A stretch of 64,000 nt of DNA from Microbacterium sp. LWH7-1.2 (GTDB taxonomy: Bacteria > Actinomycetota > Actinomycetes > Actinomycetales > Microbacteriaceae): positions 3,720,001-3,784,000 of the forward strand of contig NZ_CP151637.1 of NCBI RefSeq assembly GCF_038397755.1, given 5' to 3'. Positions within the stretch are counted from its first letter, which is position 1, and each line of letters begins with the position of its first letter. Made by a program: the position numbers and the translations under genes. Shown piece after piece: positions 1 to 7,756 of this stretch. The notes below the pieces were generated by a model, which saw only the letters and a list, made by a program, of their open reading frames with translations, had not been told where the DNA came from and did no database searches.

Positions 1-201
1 AAGAAATTCAGCCTCTTCGTCCGGCGCGACGACGGGCTGATAGTGGCCTACATAGAGACAGAGGACTACCAGCGGGCAACCGCGAACATGGCGCTCAGGG
101 AAGTGAACACCCTCTGGCAGGAGAGTATGGACGAGTACTTCGAGCAAGGCCGGCCCGACCACCGGGCCGAGCCCCTCGAGCAGTACTTCCACCTCCCTTG
201 A
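1..201 (+). CDS. rhaM: L-rhamnose mutarotase, 3' end only
   Basis: Frame 1 is open from the first base and ends in TGA at 199-201, giving the last 66 residues of a small protein. The RDDGLIVAYIETEDY stretch, the WQESMDEYFE helix and the EQYFHLP ending are characteristic of the RhaM/DUF718 ferredoxin-fold family, about 104-110 residues long. These enzymes interconvert alpha and beta anomers of L-rhamnose in the cytoplasm. The start lies outside the window, so the operon context is unseen. It probably marks conserved chromosome to the left of the accessory region. Confidence 0.85.
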   Translation, partial: KKFSLFVRRDDGLIVAYIETEDYQRATANMALREVNTLWQESMDEYFEQGRPDHRAEPLEQYFHLP

Positions 202-439
202 GCGACCGCAAAGGACAAGCATCACCTCTCCGTCGCGGAGCCGAATCCCCGCGAGCCTCGTCCCGTCGGGGCCCCGCCTCTCGCGGGCTTCAGATGCCCT
301 GGCGAACATCGCACTCGTGCTGGTGCATCGCGGCGAGGTAGCGCGCGGAACGCAGCTTCTGTGGGATCCGGCCCCTCAAAGACCGGTCCGAACCACCCTC
401 AGAATGTCCGGAATTGACAGCACGCTATGGGACTCACCC

Positions 440-468
440 TCGGACCGCGCTCGCCGAGCGCGGTCCGA
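440..468. terminator. Perfect 14-bp palindromic hairpin
   Basis: TCGGACCGCGCTCG at 440-453 is followed after one base by its exact reverse complement at 455-468. It lies between the plus-strand rhaM end and the minus-strand oxidoreductase end, where a bidirectional terminator is expected. There is no T-run on either side, so the role is inferred. The rest of 202-565 shows no credible gene. Confidence 0.5.
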
Positions 469-565
469 CCCTGGGACGCGAACACGACCGCAGCCCCGAC
501 ATCCTGATTCAGCCATCCCGCTGTCGTGAGACACCGGGGCGAGACGAACGCGCCCGACGGTCGCT

Positions 566-1189
566 CTAATTGCGGAGCGCGAAGCCGCCATCCCAGCCGA
601 CGATTCCCTGGGCGGCGAGAGTGATCTGTAGGAAGGCGAACGCTTCCAGTTCCCGGGCACGCTTGAGTGAGCCGATCGACGCAGCTCTGACCCCCGCGGC
701 TGTAATGAGGTCGATCAACGCCTGCTTCGCCGAGTCATCGTCGCCGGCGACGAGCACCGTGGTAGGCAGGTCGCCGATCTGCCCCGTTGCGATCGTCCCT
801 GCGAAGTTCGTGTTGAACGCCTTGACGACATGCGCGCCCGGAAGCTGCTTCTGGAGCTCGGCCGCTGCCGACGAGTCGGCGGGAACGGTCAGCTCATCGA
901 ACGTGGCGAAATTGACCGGGTTGGTCACGTCAACGACCACCTTCCCGTCGAACTGGTCGCGATACTGCTCCGTGAGTTCCGCGAGCGCGGCGTATGGCAC
1001 TGCGAGCACGACGATGTCTCCCGTGAGGGCGTCGCCGACCGCACCGGCGATCGCCCCGACACCCGCGGCGACACCCGCGGTCTTTTCCGAGTCGCGGCCC
1101 AGCAGCTGCACCGAGGCGCCGCCCCTCGCTGCGACCGCAGCCACAGCTGATCCGATGTTGCCCGTGCCGATCACGGTCACATTCGTCAT
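566..1189 (-). CDS. NADP-binding F420-oxidoreductase-like protein
   Basis: This 207-residue Rossmann protein starts MTNVTVIGTGNIG with the GxGxxG dinucleotide motif at residues 8-13. A DIVVLAVPY strand, a VVVDVTNPVN segment near residue 95 and a VVKAFNTNF segment near residue 120 follow, an order typical of NADPH-dependent F420 reductase-like proteins (DUF2520/F420_oxidored). The ATG at 1189 is preferred over an upstream in-frame ATG because GAAAGGATC sits just before it. It is divergent from the MarR gene and is probably its regulatory target. The electron partner (F420 or a quinone-like substrate) cannot be decided. Confidence 0.8.
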   Translation of the reverse strand: MTNVTVIGTGNIGSAVAAVAARGGASVQLLGRDSEKTAGVAAGVGAIAGAVGDALTGDIVVLAVPYAALAELTEQYRDQFDGKVVVDVTNPVNFATFDELTVPADSSAAAELQKQLPGAHVVKAFNTNFAGTIATGQIGDLPTTVLVAGDDDSAKQALIDLITAAGVRAASIGSLKRARELEAFAFLQITLAAQGIVGWDGGFALRN

Positions 1190-1257
1190 CGTAGATCCTT
1201 TCAAGCGATCAGAGAGGCGCATTCGCTGCTCCGGGCAACGATCCTACCGAGACTTTG

Positions 1258-1269
1258 TTGCCTAGGCAA
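1258..1269. promoter_or_regulatory. Palindrome TTGCCTAGGCAA, likely MarR operator
   Basis: A perfect 12-bp palindrome lies between the divergent oxidoreductase (start 1189) and MarR gene (start 1292). MarR dimers commonly bind such TTGCnnnnGCAA palindromes in their own divergent promoter. The assignment is inferred from position and symmetry. Confidence 0.6.
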
Positions 1270-1291
1270 ATAGATTGAGTACTCTGCTTTC

Positions 1292-1855
1292 ATGGGTATG
1301 GTCGTTCCGCGGATGAATGCGACCCAAGCACGCGCGTGGATCGCGCTCGTTTCCCTGGCTGAGTCGCTGCCTCAGGCGCTGGACACGCAGCTGATGACGG
1401 ACGCCGGGCTCATCAACTTCGAGTACGGGATCCTCAGCGTCTTGATCGCCGCGCCCCACCGGACGCTGCGGATGGGCGATGTGGCTTCCGCGCTCGGGTC
1501 ACCGGCGCCCAAGCTCTCCAAGGCCGTCACACGTCTCGAGCGGCGAGATCTCGTCGAGCGCCTTGCCTGCCCGGATGACGGCAGGGCGATCAACGTGCAC
1601 CTCACGCGCGAGGGCCGCCGGGCCTGGCTCGCTGCCACCCCGTCTCACGTCCTTCTCGCACGTGACACACTCCTCGCCGACCTCGACCACGACGACCTGT
1701 CTCAACTCGCGGCCCTCCTCGAACGAGTCCTCCACCGGCTTGATCCGGATTGGGAGCTCGGGCAGGTGCCCATCCAGGTGCAACCCAGATCAAGGAATAA
1801 GGAAGAGATCCTTGTGGGCGACCAGCCTCCCGAAGAGAGTGCCGGCTACGTGTGA
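1292..1855 (+). CDS. MarR family transcriptional regulator
   Basis: The 187-residue protein has the MarR winged-helix layout. There is an N-terminal dimerisation helix, then LRMGDVASALGSPAPKLSKA as the recognition helix-turn-helix (about residues 60-80), and a wing with LVERLACPDDGRAINVHLT, the conserved DxRxxxxxLT motif, followed by a C-terminal dimerisation helix. The roughly 30 residues after LGQVPIQVQ look like a non-conserved tail. No strong ribosome-binding site precedes the ATG at 1292, and ATGs at 1298 and 1313 are alternatives. It probably represses itself and the divergent oxidoreductase through the palindrome at 1258-1269. Confidence 0.85.
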   Translation: MGMVVPRMNATQARAWIALVSLAESLPQALDTQLMTDAGLINFEYGILSVLIAAPHRTLRMGDVASALGSPAPKLSKAVTRLERRDLVERLACPDDGRAINVHLTREGRRAWLAATPSHVLLARDTLLADLDHDDLSQLAALLERVLHRLDPDWELGQVPIQVQPRSRNKEEILVGDQPPEESAGYV

Positions 1856-2011
1856 GGTCAGTCGGGACGGAGCCGCGGTCGCCCGTGGAAGGGCGGATCT
1901 CTCACCGAGTATGTGCAATTCGCGGTTGTGGTACGGGAGTGGCTTCGGCTCACCGCTCGTGTCGATGCTCGTGCGCGGGCGGGATCGACGGCCCTGCCGT
2001 GAGCCGACGCG

Positions 2012-2480
2012 TTATACCTCGACGGATTCATCGACCGCGAGCTTGACGACCGGGCGACGTCGGCGACGAGGTTCAAGAAGTACATCGCGTACTCCTGACC
2101 GGCCTCACTGAGCTCGAGCTCGTGGACCTGGTAGGCGCGTGTCGGATCGATGCCGCGGAGGAAGTCGATTCCCTGCCGGACGGAGGTCCACGGACCGCTC
2201 GTCGGCATGAGAAGCGTCTCGACCGGGACTCCGGGGAGCTCGTACGAATCGCCGGGGTGGTAGACCTTTCCGTCGATCAGGTAGGAGATGTTCGCCATCT
2301 CCGGCATATCGGGGTGGATGGCCGCGTGGATGCCACCGAACGTCTCGATCGCGAACGGGCCGATGGTGAACGACTGACCCGATGTCACCTCGGTGAATCG
2401 ATCGACGTGGTCGCCGACGAGCTCGGCCACGCTGGACGGTCCGTAGACCCGCAGCCGGGGATTGCCGGCGAGCCCTGCCC
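2012..2480 (-). pseudogene. MBL-fold hydrolase pseudogene (3' part)
   Basis: On the minus strand, LRVYGPSSVAELVGDHVDRF is followed by a long stretch with HPGDSYELPGVPVETLLMPT and GQEYAMYFL. These match nearly word for word the C-terminal two thirds of the MBL-fold gene at 31071-31772. The N-terminal part with the zinc-binding HxHxDH motif is missing and replaced by a gamma-glutamyltransferase scrap. A frameshift near 2058 moves the true C-terminus (PVVKLAVDESVEV then TAA at 2012-2014) into another frame. It is a dead copy of a UlaG-like lactonase/hydrolase. The stretch 1856-2011 shows nothing recognisable. Confidence 0.85.
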
Positions 2481-2529
2481 GCAGGGCGCCGCGCCGAACG
2501 AGCCCGGCACCACCGCCGCAAGGTGTCCC

Positions 2530-2606
2530 GCAGCGGAGGCCAGCCAATGCGTCGAGGCGACCATGCCGAAGGTCCCGACGAGTTCCGGACGGGTAGTGAA
2601 CTGCAT
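2530..2606 (-). pseudogene. Gamma-glutamyltransferase 5' scrap
   Basis: Starting from an ATG at 2606, the minus strand encodes MQFTTRPELVGTFGMVAS followed by THWLASAAG. FGMVASxHxLAxxAG is the hallmark N-terminus of the gamma-glutamyltranspeptidase family, which should continue with a GGNAFDAAVA segment. Instead the frame runs straight into the MBL pseudogene. Only about 27 codons of the gene remain, so it is a recombination scrap. GAGGAATCG upstream may be the original ribosome-binding region. Confidence 0.65.
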
Positions 2607-2705
2607 ACGGTGATCCGTTTCGATTCCTCGAGCGCGCCCGGTCGCGCGTGTCTGGAGGCGCCGGAGCAGGTGATTCTGGGGACCGCGATCTGAGCTTGGA
2701 CGGGA

Positions 2706-2715
2706 TCGTATACTA
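2706..2715. promoter_or_regulatory. Candidate GntR/FCD operator TCGTATACTA
   Basis: The 10-mer fits the FadR/FCD GntR half-site pattern TnGTnnACnA. It sits between the divergent GGT scrap and the TauE-type permease gene. Related 10-mers occur at 3874, 21210 and 21475. Confidence 0.4.
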
Positions 2716-2842
2716 AACCTGCTGACATATACGACGCCACCGTGCGCAGCGGAGTTGAGTGAGATCGGTGGCGGGCACTGGGCGACGCGATATTTCTGCT
2801 GTGCGTCAGGCTGTCGACGTGACGTGTGGGAGGGCCATCACT

Positions 2843-3649
2843 GTGAGCAAGCGACGCAGAGGCGAGGACAAGTCGCCGAGAGGCGTGCGCTACTTCGTAG
2901 TGTGCGCGGGGATCGGCTTGCTCGCCGGAGCCTTGTCCGGGATGTTCGGCGTCGGGGGAGGAACAGTGATCGTGCCTATGCTGGTCCTGCTCCTGGGCTT
3001 TGACCAGCGGCGCGCGGCAGGTACCTCGTTGGCGGCCATCGTGCTGACTGCGCCCGTCGGGGTCGTCGCGTACGCGCTGAACGGCTCGGTGAACTGGGTC
3101 GCGGGCCTCATCCTCGCCGCGGGCGCCGTCGTAGGCGCCCAGATCGGCACGTGGCTGCTGCCGAAGGTGTCGCAGACGGCGCTGCGGTGGGCCTTCGTCG
3201 CCTTCCTCCTCGGTGTGATCGTGAGCCTGTTCCTGGTCGTCCCCTCCCGTGAGGCCACCCTTGAACTCTCGTGGCTCAGCGGTGCGGGACTGATCGTTTT
3301 GGGCCTGGGAACCGGGATCGTCGCCGGTCTGATCGGGGTGGGCGGTGGCATCGTCGTGGTGCCGACGTTGATGCTCGCGTTTGGGATGAGTGATCTGACT
3401 GCTCGGGGCACCTCCCTTCTCATGATGATTCCGACCGCCGTGTCGGGGACCGCAGGGAATCTGCGGAGAGGCAACGTGGATCTCTACGCCGCCGCGACGG
3501 TCGGCGTCGCGGCGTGCGCGACAACGGCCCTGGGTGCATGGGTTGCGACATTGCTGGCCCCGCAGGTCGCGAATGCGCTCTTCGCCGTCTTCCTCGCATT
3601 CATCGCCATTCAGATGGCGGTGCGAGCCGTCCGCGGCGCGAGGGCCTGA
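2843..3649 (+). CDS. TauE/SafE-family (TSUP) membrane transporter
   Basis: The 268-residue membrane protein has about eight hydrophobic segments and the two pseudo-repeats of the TSUP family, each carrying the signature glycine cluster: GALSGMFGVGGGTVIVPML near residue 20 and GLIGVGGGIVVVPTL near residue 160. Family members export sulfite, sulfoacetate or other organic anions. The GTG at 2843 is chosen because GGGAGG lies eight bases upstream; an earlier in-frame ATG at 2759 would add an unlikely polar leader. It stands alone between decayed genes, so its substrate cannot be inferred. Confidence 0.85.
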   Translation: MSKRRRGEDKSPRGVRYFVVCAGIGLLAGALSGMFGVGGGTVIVPMLVLLLGFDQRRAAGTSLAAIVLTAPVGVVAYALNGSVNWVAGLILAAGAVVGAQIGTWLLPKVSQTALRWAFVAFLLGVIVSLFLVVPSREATLELSWLSGAGLIVLGLGTGIVAGLIGVGGGIVVVPTLMLAFGMSDLTARGTSLLMMIPTAVSGTAGNLRRGNVDLYAAATVGVAACATTALGAWVATLLAPQVANALFAVFLAFIAIQMAVRAVRGARA

Positions 3650-3873
3650 GCAGCTGAGCACGGGTGATCGCCATGGCAGGCGATCCGAGAAGTCGCACCG
3701 ATCGCCGGCGGAGAATTCATAGGATGGTGGCCGCTCTCACACGCCCATTGGGGAGAAGCGCTGTCCGTCGCGGGTGCGCCGATCTCTTGTCGAAAACTGA
3801 GTCGAAGCGCGAACTTAGCCAGCAACCTCTTGTCGCTGTCCCCGTGGACCACTACATTGGTCAAAAGCGCATG

Positions 3874-3883
3874 CCGTATACGA
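3874..3883. promoter_or_regulatory. Candidate GntR/FCD operator CCGTATACGA
   Basis: This near-palindromic 10-mer resembles TCGTATACGA at 21475 and lies upstream of the solute-binding-protein scrap and the GntR gene. It may be the remnant of the promoter that once preceded a second liv-type operon. Confidence 0.35.
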
Positions 3884-3924
3884 ATCGCAGCAACTCAGGC
3901 GGTTCGTTGCGACTGGCCGGATCT

Positions 3925-4062
3925 GCCGCGGTCATTGTCCTCGTCTGCGATATCTCTAGCGCGGGTGCGCTCGTTGCGGAAGAGGCGGACATCCTCAACG
4001 TCTCGTCGTGCGTCCGCGAGACTGACTACGAACCTCAGAAGGATCTCACATCGGATTTCTCC
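3925..4062 (+). pseudogene. Liv-type solute-binding protein fragment
   Basis: About 46 codons encode AAVIVLVCDISSAGALVAEE, then ADILNVSSCV. They align with residues near 107-150 of the intact binding protein at 21591-22796 (VILFTCDFDLSSPGALVAEQ, ANVLSVSPCI). No signal peptide or C-terminal lobe remains, so this is a scrap of a paralogous branched-chain-type ABC binding-protein gene. The surrounding bases 3650-3924 and 4063-4147 contain no recognisable gene. Confidence 0.75.
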
Positions 4063-4147
4063 CCGGTGACCCGCCCGGGTTCCTGATCGAGCACGGGCGG
4101 GCGAGGAGCGCCTAGAGTGAGCTGTCGGTCGTACGGAAGGGGTCGAC

Positions 4148-4822
4148 GTGACGATGTCGGCGATTCGCGGCCGGACGTTGGTCGAAGCCATCCGAGAAAT
4201 GGTTATCGCCGGCGAGCTGGCTCCGGGGTCGCGAGTCACCGAACCGCTCCTCGCGAAACGCTTCGGCGTCTCGCGCGTGCCGGTGAGAGAGGCGTTGAGG
4301 GTACTCGCGGCGGAGGGCTTCATCGACCTGCGACCGTATGGTTCCCCGACTGTCCAGGTTCTGACCGACGACGTCGTTCGAGAGGTCAACGACGCGCGCA
4401 ACCTTCTGGAGCCGAACGTGGCGCGGGAGGCTGCACTGCACCGCAGGGACGCGGATTTGGTGACGATTCGGTCGATCCTGACCGAGGGAGACGAGGCGAT
4501 CGCTGAGAGAGAGCTTCACCGACTGAACCGCATGAACTCGCGCTTCCACAACGCTGTCGCCTCGGCGTGCGGCAATTCCGTCCTCGGGGCCTTTGTCCAC
4601 GTATTGTCCAACCGCTCCGAGTGGATCAATGTCGCGACGATCGCTCAGACCTCGGAGCTTCTCTGGGCAGATCACCGTGAGATCTATGCCGCGATCGCCC
4701 GGGGCGACGCGCCGCTCGCCGAGGCCTTGATGGCCGCGCACGTGCGGCGAGCTACCTCGGTAGATCTGCGAACAGAGCCGGCAGTGCTCGCTCCTTCCGC
4801 TGAGGAATCTACGCAGATGTGA
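4148..4822 (+). CDS. GntR family regulator with FCD domain
   Basis: The 224-residue protein has an N-terminal GntR winged helix (GELAPGSRVTEPLLAKRFGV followed by SRVPVREALRVLAAEGFIDL, residues 17-60) and an all-helical FCD ligand domain with ARNLLEPNVAREAA, NSRFHNAVASACGN and WADHREIYAAIARGDAPLAE. This order fits metal-dependent FCD domains that bind small carboxylates. GTG at 4148 follows GGAAGGGG. A decayed paralogue lies at 27560-28190 next to the Liv-type operon, so this copy may now control that operon through the TCGTATAC sites. The ALDH gene begins eight bases downstream and is probably cotranscribed. Confidence 0.85.
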   Translation: MTMSAIRGRTLVEAIREMVIAGELAPGSRVTEPLLAKRFGVSRVPVREALRVLAAEGFIDLRPYGSPTVQVLTDDVVREVNDARNLLEPNVAREAALHRRDADLVTIRSILTEGDEAIAERELHRLNRMNSRFHNAVASACGNSVLGAFVHVLSNRSEWINVATIAQTSELLWADHREIYAAIARGDAPLAEALMAAHVRRATSVDLRTEPAVLAPSAEESTQM

Positions 4823-4829
4823 CGGTTGC

Positions 4830-6137
4830 GTGTGCATGTCCCGGAGGGTGGAGCCTTGGTCGGGCGTCGCTTTCGCCGCATTGGGGTGGGATGGCCGCGC
4901 ACGTCTGATGCGTGCCGCCGCCGATCTCATCGAGTCCGAGATCGAAGAGCTGGCGGGTGTGATCACCGCCGAGATGGGCAAGCCGATCGAGCAGTCTCGC
5001 GCGGAGGTCGCCAAGTCCGCCTACACGATGCGCTTCTACGCCGAGAACGCCGAGGAGTTCCTCAGCGGGCGCGAGCTCGATGACCCGGCGAAGGTCTCGG
5101 CATCGGCGGCGCGCACGCGATTCGAGCCGTTCGGCGTCGTTCTCGCCGTCATGCCGTGGAACTACCCGATCTGGCAGGTGGTCCGCTTCGCGGCGCCCGC
5201 GCTGATGGCGGGCAACGCCGGTGTGCTCAAGCACGCTTCCAACGTTCCGCAGTCGGCGGTGTACATCGGCGAGCTGTTCGCACGAGCCGGGTTCCCTCAG
5301 GGGGCCTTCTCGACGCTGCTGATCGGGTCGCGCCGTGTCGAGGCAGTGATCCGTGATCCCCGCGTCGCCGCAGTGACGCTGACCGGTTCCGAAGGCGCCG
5401 GCCGCGCGATCGGCGCGACCGCGGGCGATGTGCTGAAGAAGGCCGTCCTCGAGCTCGGAGGCTCGGATCCGTTCATCGTGATGCCGTCGGCGAAGCTCGA
5501 CGATGCCGTGGCCACGGCTGTCAAGGCGCGCACGAGCAACAACGGCCAGGCCTGCATCAACGCCAAGCGGTTCATCGTGCACGAAGACATCTACGACGAT
5601 TTCGCCCGCCTTTTCGCCGAGCGGATGGCTGCGCTGGTGGTGGGGAACCCGGCCGATCCGGCCACCCAGATCGGCCCCCTTGCGACCGAGTCCGGTCGTG
5701 AGGACATCGAGGTCCTCGTCGAGGATGCCCGCGACAAGGGCGCATCTATCCTGACGGGCGGACGACGTGGCGATCGGGAGGCGGGCTGGTTCTATGAGCC
5801 CACGGTGATCGCTGACATCACGCCGGAGATGCGCCTCTATCAGGAGGAGGCCTTCGGTCCGGTCGCGTCGCTCTACAAGGTTTCGTCGCTCGACGATGCG
5901 CTGCAGGTCGCGAACAACAGTCCGTTCGGGCTGGGATCCGCGTTCTGGAGCAACGACGAATCCGAGATCGCGCGCGCAGAGCGTGAGCTCGAGGCGGGCG
6001 CGGTGTTCGTCAACGGCATGACGATCTCATACGCCGAATTGCCGTTCGGCGGCATCAAGCGCTCCGGCTACGGTCGCGAACTGTCGGTCGAAGGCATCCG
6101 CGAGTTCTGCAATCTGAAGACCGTCTGGGTCGCCTGA
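4830..6137 (+). CDS. Aldehyde dehydrogenase (succinate-semialdehyde type), short N-terminus
   Basis: The 435-residue protein belongs to the NAD(P)-dependent aldehyde dehydrogenase superfamily. MPWNYPIWQV is the cofactor-domain motif, LELGGSDPFIV holds the general base Glu, and NNGQACINAKRFIV carries the catalytic Cys. The EEAFGPVASLYKV and PFGGIKRSGYGREL motifs match succinate-semialdehyde dehydrogenases. Family members usually begin with an INPATGE segment of 20-25 residues, which is absent here. No clear ribosome-binding site precedes GTG 4830 or ATG 4836. The 5' end may have been lost by recombination at the GntR junction, and activity is uncertain. Confidence 0.8.
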   Translation: MCMSRRVEPWSGVAFAALGWDGRARLMRAAADLIESEIEELAGVITAEMGKPIEQSRAEVAKSAYTMRFYAENAEEFLSGRELDDPAKVSASAARTRFEPFGVVLAVMPWNYPIWQVVRFAAPALMAGNAGVLKHASNVPQSAVYIGELFARAGFPQGAFSTLLIGSRRVEAVIRDPRVAAVTLTGSEGAGRAIGATAGDVLKKAVLELGGSDPFIVMPSAKLDDAVATAVKARTSNNGQACINAKRFIVHEDIYDDFARLFAERMAALVVGNPADPATQIGPLATESGREDIEVLVEDARDKGASILTGGRRGDREAGWFYEPTVIADITPEMRLYQEEAFGPVASLYKVSSLDDALQVANNSPFGLGSAFWSNDESEIARAERELEAGAVFVNGMTISYAELPFGGIKRSGYGRELSVEGIREFCNLKTVWVA

Positions 6138-6174
6138 CGACCCCGTCTCGCCGCCATGTGCCCATCTGCACATG

Positions 6175-6521
6175 TGATCGGGGTGTGAAGCACAACTCCG
6201 AGACCCTGAATCGGCCTGGCTGCCGTTCCTGTCGGATTGCTTGTCCGGCAGCTGCCGGTTGGGCTGATCCAGGGTCAGCGTAGTTCGCGTTCTCGACCTC
6301 GATCGGGGTGCGGATGTCGAGCTCGCCGTCGAGGCGCTGGTTGTTCCACCACACCCACTCGAGGTCCACGAGCTCGACCTGCCCCGGTCGCGCCTGCGTG
6401 GGCAGATCGCGGACCGCAGCGTCGAGGCGACGTTCCACCCCACGAAACGGCGTGAGTATGCGTCGATGACGAGCGCGACGTAGGCGAACCCGAACCATGT
6501 CGCGACGTAGGTCACGTCATA
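6175..6521 (-). mobile_element. IS3-family transposase remnant
   Basis: The minus strand encodes YDVTYVATWFGFAYVALVID then AYSRRFVGWNVASTL, the DDE-domain start of IS3 orfB. In another frame it encodes VWWNNQRLDGELDIRTPIEV, the C-terminal catalytic region. At least one frameshift separates these segments and the middle of the integrase core is deleted. Weak similarity to the preceding helix extends to about 6640. It is a dead element between the aldehyde dehydrogenase gene and the locus A promoter. Confidence 0.8.
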
Positions 6522-6698
6522 CCCAGAGCGGCCGCGGCGCGGCCGCCACCGCGTTCCACTTTGCTCGCGCCCGTGTTTCATCGGCCCGCACCACCGGCGG
6601 CAACCGCTCCACTCTTACGCCTGAGCCCGTGCTCAACACGACCCCTGCGGTTCTGGATCACAGCGCCGCGGGGCCCGGATCTCGCCCACCCGACGATG

Positions 6699-6760
6699 TT
6701 GACACCGCGAACACCGATCGCTTACGTTCATGAGGCTAGGCCACCTGGCCACTTGGCCAA
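6699..6760 (+). promoter_or_regulatory. Locus A promoter with GntR-type operator
   Basis: TTGACA at 6699-6704 and TACGTT at 6723-6728 form a sigma-70-like promoter with an 18-bp spacer. Directly after the -10 lies TAGGCCACCTGGCCACTTG (6737-6755) within a larger GGCCA-rich repeat. Nearly the same sequence follows the -10 of the transketolase promoter at 12149-12167. This implies joint repression by the GntR/FCD protein encoded at 11305-12045. Confidence 0.7.
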
Positions 6761-6781
6761 AATCGATGAGGAGTCCCCGCG

Positions 6782-7756
6782 ATGAAGCGCACCTCGAAAG
6801 TAGCTGCTCTGGTTGCCACCGCAGCCGCCGTTGCACTCACGCTCGCCGGATGCGCCGGAGGCTCAGCACCCTCCGCGTCATCCGGAAGCGAGGAGCCGTT
6901 GAAGGTCACGTATGCGAGCTTCGGCGAGAGCGTCGGCTTCGTCGCTACGGTGACGCACTCGATCCAGGATGCCGCTGACGAGGCGGGCGTTGAACTGAGC
7001 GTGCTCGACAATCAGAACGACGCGGCCACTGCGGTGGACAACGCTCGTCAGGCGGCCACTACCCAGCCGGACGTCTTCATTGAGTACAGCGGCAACGCCG
7101 ACAGCAATTCCCGCATCGCGTCGCTGATGGCCGATGCGGACATCCCTGTCATCGCCGTTCAGTACCCCATCGAGGGCGCCCCGCTGTTCGCCATCGACAA
7201 CACCCGGGTCGGACAGGTGGGCGGGGAGTACCTCGCGGACGCGGCGCAGGATAAGTTCGGTGATGCCACTCCCGCCGCACTCATCGTGACGCTCCCGCAG
7301 GGCGGACCGATTCAGCTGGACCGCAGCGACGGCGCGAAGGAAGCCATCTCCGAGGTCTACCCCGACATCGAGTTCTCCGAGGTCGACAGCCGGAGCGACG
7401 CCGCCGTCGGCCGTCAGCTCGCAGCCGACTTCCTTACCTCGCACCCCGACGAGCCCGTCATCATCTGGACCCACGTGGACTCGGTCGCGCTCGGTGTCGT
7501 GGCCGCTGTCGAGGCGTCCGGACGCGACGACGTCCTTGTGATGAGCACGGGTGGTGACGCGGCGGCGTTCCCTGAGATCCGTAAGGCGGGCACTCCGCTG
7601 GTCGGAACGGTGGGACTGTTCCCGGAGACGTGGGGTCCGGTGCTCATCGACCTCGCCGAGCGTGTCGCCGCAGGTGACGACGTGCCTGATGTCACGCGCC
7701 CCGAGAAGATCGAGGTCATCTCCGCGGACAATATCGACGAGCTGTACCCGGAATGA
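6782..7756 (+). CDS. Sugar-type ABC transporter substrate-binding lipoprotein
   Basis: The 324-residue protein has a lipoprotein signal peptide ending ALTLAGC with lipidated Cys24, followed by a Ser/Gly-rich linker and a two-lobed periplasmic-binding-protein fold of the Peripla_BP_4 (ribose/sugar) type. LSVLDNQNDAATAVDNARQA and a DNTRVGQVGGEYLAD segment are typical of RbsB-like proteins. It would capture a sugar or polyol at the outer face of the membrane. ATG at 6782 follows GAGGAG. It is the first gene of an operon, overlapping the ATPase gene by 4 bp. The ligand is unknown; it is divergent from typical ribose binders. Confidence 0.85.
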   Translation: MKRTSKVAALVATAAAVALTLAGCAGGSAPSASSGSEEPLKVTYASFGESVGFVATVTHSIQDAADEAGVELSVLDNQNDAATAVDNARQAATTQPDVFIEYSGNADSNSRIASLMADADIPVIAVQYPIEGAPLFAIDNTRVGQVGGEYLADAAQDKFGDATPAALIVTLPQGGPIQLDRSDGAKEAISEVYPDIEFSEVDSRSDAAVGRQLAADFLTSHPDEPVIIWTHVDSVALGVVAAVEASGRDDVLVMSTGGDAAAFPEIRKAGTPLVGTVGLFPETWGPVLIDLAERVAAGDDVPDVTRPEKIEVISADNIDELYPE

